DNA from: an uncultured Clostridia bacterium
GTDB lineage: Bacteria; Bacillota; Clostridia; Christensenellales; CALWSW01
Direction of reading: 5' to 3'
DNA: 19,638 bases
Assembly: GCA_937874755.1 (NCBI GenBank)
Contig: CALNBC010000296.1
Coordinates: 1 to 19,638 of the forward strand
The notes under the pieces are model-generated. The model was not told the origin of the DNA. It saw only the letters and a program-made list of their open reading frames with translations, and made no database searches. The position numbers were made by a program, and so were the translations under genes. This document shows positions 6,725 through 12,208 of the stretch, piece after piece; within the stretch, counting starts at the first letter, position 1; each line of letters begins with the position of its first letter.

Positions 6725-7912
6725 GTGAGCAGACGCACGAGAGCACCCTCAGAATGCTGCGCAAAACGCGCGCGAGCTCCCCACAGCATAAGGACAAGAA
6801 ACTGCAACGGTTCCGGCTCATCTCATGTTCGAAGCATTTGCATAGCAAACAGTCCGGTTCTGTTTTTTGGCACGGAGGTTATTCTGGCTTACATCACAGG
6901 AGAAATCGCATATACGGGCGCGAAGCTGGACGGCAAAAAAGCGTTGCTTTTGTGCATCCTCCAAGTGCTGACGGACTATTCGGACGGCGAGCATCCCATG
7001 ACTTCGGGCGAAATCCTCCGTAGGCTCAAAGAAGATTACGGCATCGAGACCAACCGCAACACCGTCAGCCGCAACATAGGCGTGCTGCGCGACCTGAATT
7101 TTGAAATCAGCACCTACGAGGAGAACCGTCAGGGCGCGTACCTTTCGGCTCGGGAGTTCGACAATGTGGAAATCCGCTGGCTGATTGACGGCGTGCTCAA
7201 CTCCAAATACCTGCCCGAGAATTACGCGAAGGAGCTAATCAACAAGCTGAAGAAGCTTGGCAACAGGCATTTTGTGAGCGGTATGGACCACGTCAGCGCG
7301 CTTCGCGAGTGGCCGCACCAGAACAACCGTGCCATCTCTGCAAACATGCAATTCCTTGGCGACGCCATCGGCAGCTGCCGCCGCGTGCGCTTCACTTACA
7401 ATCAGATGGACTGCGACGGCAAACTTCAACCCCTTGAGGGCGGCATGCGTGAGCTGCTGCCCCTTCGAATGTTCTGCACGAATTCCCAGTATTACCTCGT
7501 AGCACACGAGTTCGGGGGGTACAATCTGGCGCACTTTCGGCTGGACAGAATGACGGACATGGTCGTTTGCGGTACACAAATAGAAGGCGACTGCGAGCTG
7601 CGCGAGCGGCTGGATGTCGACGCGGCCATTTATGTGCGTGAGCACCCGCACATGTACGGCGGCAAGGCAGTGCCCGTTCTGCTGAAGATGCCGCGCGCTC
7701 TTGCGGGGGCGGTGTTCGACGCGTTCGGCTCCGCGGCAAGCATGACGGCGAGTGGCGGCGGCTTTATGCACGTTCGTGTCAAAGCGGCGGCGGAGGGTAT
7801 GCGCTTCTTCGCGCTGCAATTCGGTCCGAATTGCGAAGTACTCGAGCCCAAGGACCTGCGCGAGCAGGTTGTGGCTGATATAAAAAATATGATGGAGAGG
7901 TATGATGGGTAG
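6725..7912 (+). CDS. WYL-domain transcriptional regulator, start uncertain
   Basis: Seen: an N-terminal winged helix (DGKKALLLCILQVLTDYSDG, then MTSGEILRRL and NRNTVSRNIGVLRDL), a central WYL domain (RVRFTYN, LLPLRMF, YYLVAHE, LAHFRLDRM) and a C-terminal beta-rich extension (FALQFGPNCEVLEP). Known: WYL regulators bind small ligands or nucleotides and often control defence or DNA-damage genes. The clearly conserved part starts near 6905. Between 6725 (GTG) and there, the predicted peptide is Arg/Cys-rich and unlike protein, and no in-frame ATG, GTG or TTG exists until about 6943. GGAGG at 6874-6878 precedes an in-frame CTG at 6884 by 5 bases, so a non-canonical CTG or ATT start is possible. 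The coordinates given are the longest open frame; the real start is probably about 160 bases later. The next gene begins 3 bases after the stop. Confidence 0.85.
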   Translation: MSRRTRAPSECCAKRARAPHSIRTRNCNGSGSSHVRSICIANSPVLFFGTEVILAYITGEIAYTGAKLDGKKALLLCILQVLTDYSDGEHPMTSGEILRRLKEDYGIETNRNTVSRNIGVLRDLNFEISTYEENRQGAYLSAREFDNVEIRWLIDGVLNSKYLPENYAKELINKLKKLGNRHFVSGMDHVSALREWPHQNNRAISANMQFLGDAIGSCRRVRFTYNQMDCDGKLQPLEGGMRELLPLRMFCTNSQYYLVAHEFGGYNLAHFRLDRMTDMVVCGTQIEGDCELRERLDVDAAIYVREHPHMYGGKAVPVLLKMPRALAGAVFDAFGSAASMTASGGGFMHVRVKAAAEGMRFFALQFGPNCEVLEPKDLREQVVADIKNMMERYDG

Positions 7913-7915
7913 AAC

Positions 7916-8953
7916 ATGCCAAAACTCATGTCAGAACAAGCATCCAAAGCATTTGAGGCGCTAAGGGGCGACCCCGACGTATTCATCTGCGCAAGCACAG
8001 AGATTAAAGCCGAAAACAATATTCAGAATACTAAGTTGCGCGCCTATGCTTATGGCGGATGCATGGCTGAAATTCCTCCCGTTCAGAGCAACTTCCAAGT
8101 AACGCTATTAGATAAAGAATATGATAAATATTTTGAGCCGGATTTCGCTACTCGAGTTTCATCGGCGCGCAGCTTAAAAGAAAGCGACAAGGTTGATCTG
8201 CTTGTCGAACCCGAATCGCGCAAAGCTATTAAAGCTGGAATGGAGAGATGGAGCGACGGAAAAACCTTCAATGGAGAAAGCACCAAGAGCAATCGCGAAA
8301 GGCGTTGCGAGCAGAGAATCGCTCAGAGGCATAATTCATCAAAGAATGGTTCGAATTACGTCGTGTTCGATATGGAATCATCAATACATCTAAAAGCCCC
8401 TGACAAAAACGCAAAGATGGATCTCGTCGCCATCGACGCTTACCGGTATCCGGACGTTACACTAGCTTTCATCGAATACAAGTGCACAGAATCAGGCTTG
8501 CAAAATGGGAATAGCAGTATGGCAAGCCATTACAATGATATGAGCAAGTTTGCCACTACCAATACATTCGACACACGGTCGGAACAAGAAATCATAGTAT
8601 TGAAAAGCCTCTTCGCACGCTTCAATATGATGCATAAACTCAAACTCATAGATAACTGCTTGCCAGATGGCGTAGAGGAAATAGACTATGAGCAATGCAA
8701 GGTTACGATAAAACCAATGATATTATTTTTATGCACACTTGATGAAGCTAAGAAAGATATTTCAGGTTATCTTATTAACCGAGCAGAGGAAATGGTAATT
8801 CAGTCAAATCCAAATGGTGAAAGCAATGTTCGCTTCATACTAGCTGACTCCTGTGATTCAGTCATTATACAAGACAGCGCTTTACTGACCTACGGCCAAT
8901 TTATAGAGGAAGCCGAAAGACTGAAATCTCAAAGAACAAACCGTAAATCATGA
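7916..8953 (+). CDS. Unknown protein with PD-(D/E)XK nuclease-like signature
   Basis: 345 residues; I do not recognise a named family. An in-frame ATG at 7928 is an alternative start; neither has a strong Shine-Dalgarno, and coupling to the WYL gene 3 bases upstream is likely. Seen: a central stretch with predicted strands carrying acidic Glu154 (FDMESS), Asp169 (KMDLVAID) and Glu187-x-Lys189 (AFIEYKCTES). That E...D...ExK spacing, with hydrophobic strands around it, is the core pattern of PD-(D/E)XK nucleases. Before it is a charged region (SNRERRCEQRIAQRHN); after it are helices and a hydrophobic strand (PMILFLCTL). No signal peptide or membrane helix is seen. The gene is distinctly AT-rich between two GC-rich neighbours, suggesting it was inserted. 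Inference: a regulated DNA- or RNA-cleaving protein; catalytic activity is unproven. Confidence 0.75.
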   Translation: MPKLMSEQASKAFEALRGDPDVFICASTEIKAENNIQNTKLRAYAYGGCMAEIPPVQSNFQVTLLDKEYDKYFEPDFATRVSSARSLKESDKVDLLVEPESRKAIKAGMERWSDGKTFNGESTKSNRERRCEQRIAQRHNSSKNGSNYVVFDMESSIHLKAPDKNAKMDLVAIDAYRYPDVTLAFIEYKCTESGLQNGNSSMASHYNDMSKFATTNTFDTRSEQEIIVLKSLFARFNMMHKLKLIDNCLPDGVEEIDYEQCKVTIKPMILFLCTLDEAKKDISGYLINRAEEMVIQSNPNGESNVRFILADSCDSVIIQDSALLTYGQFIEEAERLKSQRTNRKS

Positions 8954-9143
8954 CCACACTTCGCATTATTATCGTTGCCCCAAAAACCGTGCACCCCCTG
9001 TGTTTTAATAGACCTATTCGGCGGTAGCGCGTCAGCCACATCCGCCCCATCAAATAAACCGTCATAATGCCATAACCTTTATTACCGCTATTCCCGCCTC
9101 CAACGCCCAGTCTATATGCAAATTACATAAAGGGGGTTGCCAA

Positions 9144-9674
9144 ATGTCTAAATACGACGATACCGACAGCTTTGACCGCGAGGAGTTCACCTACTCTGCG
9201 ACAAGCGCCTACCAGCCCATGAAGCTCGCAGAGGCGCTCAACCTGCGCGCTGACATCAGAAAGTTCATATCGCAGCTATCCGAGCGGCTCAACCTCAACG
9301 CAAGGGTGCAGGAGGGCGACAATCCCTCAGAGAAGCCCGCGACGTTGCTTGGCGAGCTAGAAAGCGCGAGCGAAGCGCTGGAGACGCTCATACGGCGCAT
9401 CAACCGCACCAACTGCGAAACGGTGGATGGCGACGGCATCTCCATCATGGACATGATCGCCCGCAGAGACGCCCTCGCCTTGAAGAATTCGATACTGCGC
9501 GGGTTCCTCTCGAGCGCCAGCAGCAAGACCGACCGCTATTCGCTCAAGGAAATCAAGTTCGTGAGCACGATGGACGTTGCGGTGATTCGCAAGCGCACCG
9601 ACTGGAATGCCAAAAAGCTGCGCGAGCTGGACACGAGCATCCAGATGCTCAACTGGACAACAGAATTGCTCTAG
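9144..9674 (+). CDS. DIP1984-family (DUF6847, 'septicolysin') protein with N-terminal extension
   Basis: 176 residues. Seen: from Met26 it follows the DIP1984 pattern closely: MKLAEALNLRADIRKFISQL, RLNLNARVQEGDNP, RRINRTNC, the charged helix with ARRDALALK, DRYSLKEIKFVSTMDVA, and the C-terminal LRELDTSIQMLNWTTELL. The fold is expected to be all-helical with coiled-coil character, cytoplasmic. Known: members are common in Firmicutes and Actinobacteria; some are annotated as septicolysin, but the biochemical function is not established. The family usually starts at the MKLAEAL methionine. Here a Shine-Dalgarno run AGGGGG (9131-9136) sits 7 bases before the upstream ATG, so an acidic, Tyr/Ser-rich 25-residue extension appears to be translated. 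It is separated from the preceding gene by 190 bases, so it may have its own promoter; it shares a terminator with the convergent gene. Confidence 0.85.
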   Translation: MSKYDDTDSFDREEFTYSATSAYQPMKLAEALNLRADIRKFISQLSERLNLNARVQEGDNPSEKPATLLGELESASEALETLIRRINRTNCETVDGDGISIMDMIARRDALALKNSILRGFLSSASSKTDRYSLKEIKFVSTMDVAVIRKRTDWNAKKLRELDTSIQMLNWTTELL

Positions 9675-9909
9675 TAGCTGCGAGAACCTTCACAACTTCA
9701 TTTGGAGTAGCCCTTGCGGGGCGAGCATCATCTCCGTCGGCTGAGAATGAGCCGACCGAAAAAAGCGGAACGGAGCGCGACGCAGCGACAATGTAACGCT
9801 CATCACCGTTACAGCAGTACCGAAGCCAATTCGGCATGGCCGAAGCGGCGCTTGTTTTTGTCAATACCGAGATGCTGACCGCAGGGCGAGGGTGGGATTG
9901 GGGAACGAC
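9675..9909. other. Structured non-coding stretch after the DIP1984 gene
   Basis: No convincing gene. A 7-bp perfect hairpin (9736-9742 with 9750-9756) stands in the middle, and further GC-rich short dyads follow near 9825-9850. A minus-strand frame is open across 9864-9649 but runs into the DIP1984 coding end and has an unlikely peptide (CNGDERYIVAASRSVPLF then GSFSADGDDARPARATP). It resembles the kind of recurrent intergenic sequence that is often mis-called as a small protein; whether it recurs cannot be checked here. Confidence 0.35.
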
Positions 9910-9940
9910 AAAAGGCGCACCGATGAAGGTGTACCTTTTT
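9910..9940. terminator. Bidirectional terminator between convergent genes
   Basis: Stem 9910-9921 with 9928-9939 (12 positions, one mismatch and one G-U), loop of 6 bases, A-run on the left and T-run on the right. It can serve both the plus-strand DIP1984 gene and the minus-strand MBL-fold gene, which ends at 9954. Confidence 0.7.
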
Positions 9941-9953
9941 GTGTAGCCCGCTA

Positions 9954-11135
9954 TTATTGTGCAATCAACGCATTAGGCGCGTCTAATCTTTCAAGGTCGC
10001 TGTGCACGAGTATGGTGCGCCGCGCATTCACCATCGCGACCAGTCGCCTGACTTCCCCCTCCTCGGCGTGACCGCTGGTGTGAATGTACTTGGGCGCAAC
10101 TCCCTCGGATGCGAAAAACGAGAGCAGCTCGGCGAACTTGGGGGCGCCTTCATGGCCCTTCCACATCGAGAATACGAGGGCGCTCTTGTCAAACTGCAAG
10201 CCCCTTTCGCGTAGGCTTTTAAGCATGGGCAGCATGATCGGGCGAATCAGGATTATGGCGTCTTTTAGCTTGAGCAAGGAGGAACAGCTGCTGAGCTTGC
10301 GCTTTTGGCTTAGTTCATCGAAATAGCGCGCAACACAAGACGTTGCTTTGTTCTCTTCCATGTAAAAAGCCATAAACGCGTATTTGTTGATAAGCTCCCC
10401 CTCGCCGATGGACTCCAGCAGATACTTGGCAAAAATATCGTGCAGTATCGGTCGGTCGGGGCATACGGCGTTCCTTGCCGCGAGCACCGAGCGCATGCGT
10501 CCAACATTGGCGGTGGACTGCAGTACAAACAAATGCCCTCGGGTACTCTGCAAAACGCCCTCCAGCTCCTTTAGCACCGCGGATTCGTTAGGGTACTCCC
10601 CTGCCTCCCTGTCGAGCATGGTGCCTTCAGTAATCAGGGTGTCGACGGGCTCTTTAAGGAATGCGCCGAGCGAGTCGGGGATGCGCTTGAAATCCCCCGT
10701 ATAAAGCAGCCGCTCGCCGCCACCCTCGACTAGCAGCATCATCGCATCGTGGGCGCTGTGCTCGACGGGTATGCCTGTGACGCGCAGCTCCCCCGCTTGT
10801 ACGGGCAAGCCGTTTTGGATGGGAATAAAGGGGCGAGTCGGCTTGCCGATGAACTCGCCCACCGCTCTAAGCACCGCAATCGTACCTTCGGAGGCGTAAA
10901 CCGGCACGCTATTCGGCAATTCGTCAATAAGCCCTGAATGGTCGCCGTGGTGATGGCTGAGGAAAACCGCGTCCGGCGCGCCGAGTGTCGCGACATCGAA
11001 CGGGTCTTTCGTCTGCTCCGCGCCTATCTCTTGCAGCAGCGCGCCGCAGTCCAGCAGAATCCTGGTACCGTTGTGCGAAACCTCGATTATGCTGCCGCCG
11101 ATTTGAGCTATGCCGCGAACTATTTCATACTTCAT
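9954..11135 (-). CDS. Short RNase J-like metallo-beta-lactamase-fold hydrolase
   Basis: 393 residues from the ATG at 11135. A longer frame reaches 11204, but its first 23 codons would lie upstream of the likely promoter (11174-11169), and GAGGGA (11147-11142) is spaced 6 bases from 11135. Seen: the zinc ligands SHHHGDHSG (HxHxDH, His61, His63, Asp65, His66), VEHSAHD (His126), YTGDFK (Asp148), and near the C-terminus HTSGHAEEGE and ILVHSD, the beta-CASP-like motifs of RNase J. Known: RNase J is about 555 residues with a C-terminal domain; this protein lacks that domain, so it is a stand-alone MBL/beta-CASP-type protein. Role inferred: cytoplasmic RNA (possibly DNA) hydrolysis with two zinc ions. 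It is monocistronic. Which nucleic acid it acts on, and whether it relates to the convergent cassette, is unknown. Confidence 0.85.
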   Translation of the reverse strand: MKYEIVRGIAQIGGSIIEVSHNGTRILLDCGALLQEIGAEQTKDPFDVATLGAPDAVFLSHHHGDHSGLIDELPNSVPVYASEGTIAVLRAVGEFIGKPTRPFIPIQNGLPVQAGELRVTGIPVEHSAHDAMMLLVEGGGERLLYTGDFKRIPDSLGAFLKEPVDTLITEGTMLDREAGEYPNESAVLKELEGVLQSTRGHLFVLQSTANVGRMRSVLAARNAVCPDRPILHDIFAKYLLESIGEGELINKYAFMAFYMEENKATSCVARYFDELSQKRKLSSCSSLLKLKDAIILIRPIMLPMLKSLRERGLQFDKSALVFSMWKGHEGAPKFAELLSFFASEGVAPKYIHTSGHAEEGEVRRLVAMVNARRTILVHSDLERLDAPNALIAQ

Positions 11136-11168
11136 GCACATTCCCTCATTTGCTTTCTTTGTGCTTGT

Positions 11169-11179
11169 ATCATAGCACA
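11169..11179 (-). promoter_or_regulatory. Extended -10 promoter for the MBL-fold gene
   Basis: On the minus strand TGCTATGAT (11177-11169) forms an extended -10 (TGnTATGAT) with no good -35. A start of transcription near 11162 would exclude the longer frame beginning at 11204. Confidence 0.45.
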
Positions 11180-11204
11180 CACACTTGCACGGTTTTTTGT
11201 GCAT

Positions 11205-11436
11205 GAACCGGTTGAATGCTCGGGTATGGGCGCAACAACGCCGCCAATAGCATTGCTACGGGTGGCACTTATGATATATAGCTGTCCCTGTTATAAATTG
11301 GCGGTGTTTAGGATTCGCTGCTATCCATTCTTCTTGACAATCAAGAACTGCAAAAGCGCCGGCGGATTACATACGACAGATAGCGCCCGCACAGTCCATT
11401 GCCGCTATTCTGAAAACGCCCTGTACCTGTATATGA
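11205..11436. other. Intergenic stretch with no recognisable gene
   Basis: GC-neutral sequence between the MBL-fold gene promoter and the hxlR terminator. A TTGACA at 11334-11339 has no matching -10. I see no RNA gene, repeat or credible small ORF here. Confidence 0.4.
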
Positions 11437-11464
11437 AAAAAGCTCGGCGTCGGTCGGGCTTTTT
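11437..11464. terminator. Terminator downstream of hxlR
   Basis: Stem 11437-11446 with 11455-11464 (10 pairs including one G-U), 8-base loop, with A-run before and T-run after. On the minus strand it lies about 60 bases past the hxlR stop; the only nearby transcription to end is hxlR. Confidence 0.7.
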
Positions 11465-11522
11465 CGTATTGTATTTATGCTTTTTTTACAGTTGTTGCCG
11501 CAGTTTGAGCGCGTTGCCGCAA

Positions 11523-11894
11523 TTATTGCGCCCCCTCGCCGCGATTGACGGTCATCGAGCAGTTCACCTCTATGCCGTTTTGCTCGAGGTAATCCTTGCC
11601 CCAGTCAAACATCGCTTTAAGAATAGGTCGTATGCTTTTGCCCAAGTCGGTCAGCGCGTATTCCACCTTAGGCGGAACGACGGGGTACACCGTTCGGGAA
11701 ATAAGCTCGTCATTCTCCAGCTCGCGGAGCTGCTGGGTGAGCATCTTGGGCGTCGCCCGGGGGATGAGCCTCGAAAGTTCGCCAAACCTGAGCGTGGAAT
11801 CTATCAAATGCCAGAGAATCAGAGCTTTGTACTTGCCGCCTATCATGTCGATGGTCGCATCGACCGGGCAGTGGTATTCGGCATTTTTGAGCAT
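11523..11894 (-). CDS. HxlR-family thiol-responsive transcriptional regulator
   Basis: 123 residues, full length. Seen: N-terminal EYHCPVDATI with Cys9, GGKYKALILWHLIDSTLRFG, the recognition helix PRATPKMLTQQLRELENDEL and the wing VPPKVEYALTDLGKS, which together define HxlR. A second cysteine lies near the C-terminus (VNCSMTV). Known: the conserved N-terminal Cys of HxlR proteins such as YodB and HypR senses electrophiles or disulfide stress. The start ATG has GGGAGG spaced 6 bases upstream. It is divergent from the copper operon, and a 14-base element at its promoter is repeated at the copA promoter, so it is the best candidate regulator of copA. Inference: it senses copper or copper-induced thiol stress. 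No CsoR or CopY gene is seen nearby. Confidence 0.9.
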   Translation of the reverse strand: MLKNAEYHCPVDATIDMIGGKYKALILWHLIDSTLRFGELSRLIPRATPKMLTQQLRELENDELISRTVYPVVPPKVEYALTDLGKSIRPILKAMFDWGKDYLEQNGIEVNCSMTVNRGEGAQ

Positions 11895-11926
11895 TGTGTT
11901 CCTCCCTTATCAGTATCCTTTCTGAT

Positions 11927-11956
11927 AGTATACCACTTTTTAGTGCGTACTTGCAA
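11927..11956 (-). promoter_or_regulatory. hxlR promoter
   Basis: On the minus strand TTGCAA (11956-11951), 18-base spacer, TATACT (11932-11927). A dyad TATCAG-N8-CTGATA (11908-11927) follows over the start region, and the 14-base shared element overlaps the -35. Confidence 0.6.
11941..11954. promoter_or_regulatory. Shared 14-base element, copy 1 (candidate HxlR box)
   Basis: TAGTGCGTACTTGC here is identical to 12097-12110. With the preceding CACT it forms a CACT-N4-AGTG dyad (11934-11945) between the -35 and -10 of hxlR. HxlR operators often have such an ACT-rich dyad, so autoregulation is likely. Confidence 0.55.
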
Positions 11957-12028
11957 AGGCGAAATAATGTGGCACAATGTTCTTGTGGATTATGTTTTTT
12001 ACTAAAAGCCCCACGCGAAGGAGACTCT

Positions 12029-12136
12029 ATGCAATATCAGCAAAAGAGTGCGCGCCGCCAAACCGACAGTACCCATTTGTATAGTATATTACATTATAGT
12101 GCGTACTTGCTCAAGAACCCTATTAGGGTAAAATAA
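12029..12136 (+). CDS. Possible 35-residue small ORF upstream of copA
   Basis: ATG at 12029 is preceded by a strong Shine-Dalgarno GAAGGAGA (12017-12024) with a 5-base spacing. The predicted peptide begins MQYQQKSARRQTDSTH and is basic and Tyr/Ser-rich; no family recognised. The second half of the ORF runs through the candidate HxlR box and both promoter hexamers of copA, so it could be a leader peptide, the 5' stub of a gene lost when the copper operon was placed here, or an accident. The strong ribosome site is the only positive evidence. Confidence 0.35.
   Translation: MQYQQKSARRQTDSTHLYSILHYSAYLLKNPIRVK
12097..12110. promoter_or_regulatory. Shared 14-base element, copy 2 (candidate HxlR box)
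   Basis: Exact repeat of 11941-11954. Its last bases form the -35 of the copA promoter, so a bound regulator would compete with RNA polymerase. Confidence 0.55.
12107..12134 (+). promoter_or_regulatory. copA operon promoter with CCC/GGG dyad
   Basis: TTGCTC (12107-12112), 16-base spacer, TAAAAT (12129-12134). Within the spacer and touching the -10 is a perfect 6-1-6 palindrome ACCCTA-T-TAGGGT (12117-12129). Its CCC/GGG arms recall CsoR-type copper operators, although no csoR gene is present in the window. Confidence 0.55.
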
Positions 12137-12208
12137 TATTAGAGCAATTGACGCTTGAAGGCAAATCACCGTAGGCGAATGCCGGCAGGCTAGATAGAGA
12201 GGTAAAAC

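Noticed and set aside
9649..9864. A 71-codon minus-strand ORF after the DIP1984 gene
   Set aside because: It overlaps the conserved C-terminus of DIP1984, lacks a ribosome-binding site and lies over hairpins; treated as a non-coding element.
11334..11365. Consensus TTGACA as a possible promoter
   Set aside because: No -10-like hexamer at 16-19 bases and no gene downstream on that strand within range.
10938..12005. A 355-codon plus-strand open frame crossing the MBL-fold and hxlR genes
   Set aside because: It runs antisense to two well-supported minus-strand genes and through their promoter and terminator; the peptide has no recognisable features.
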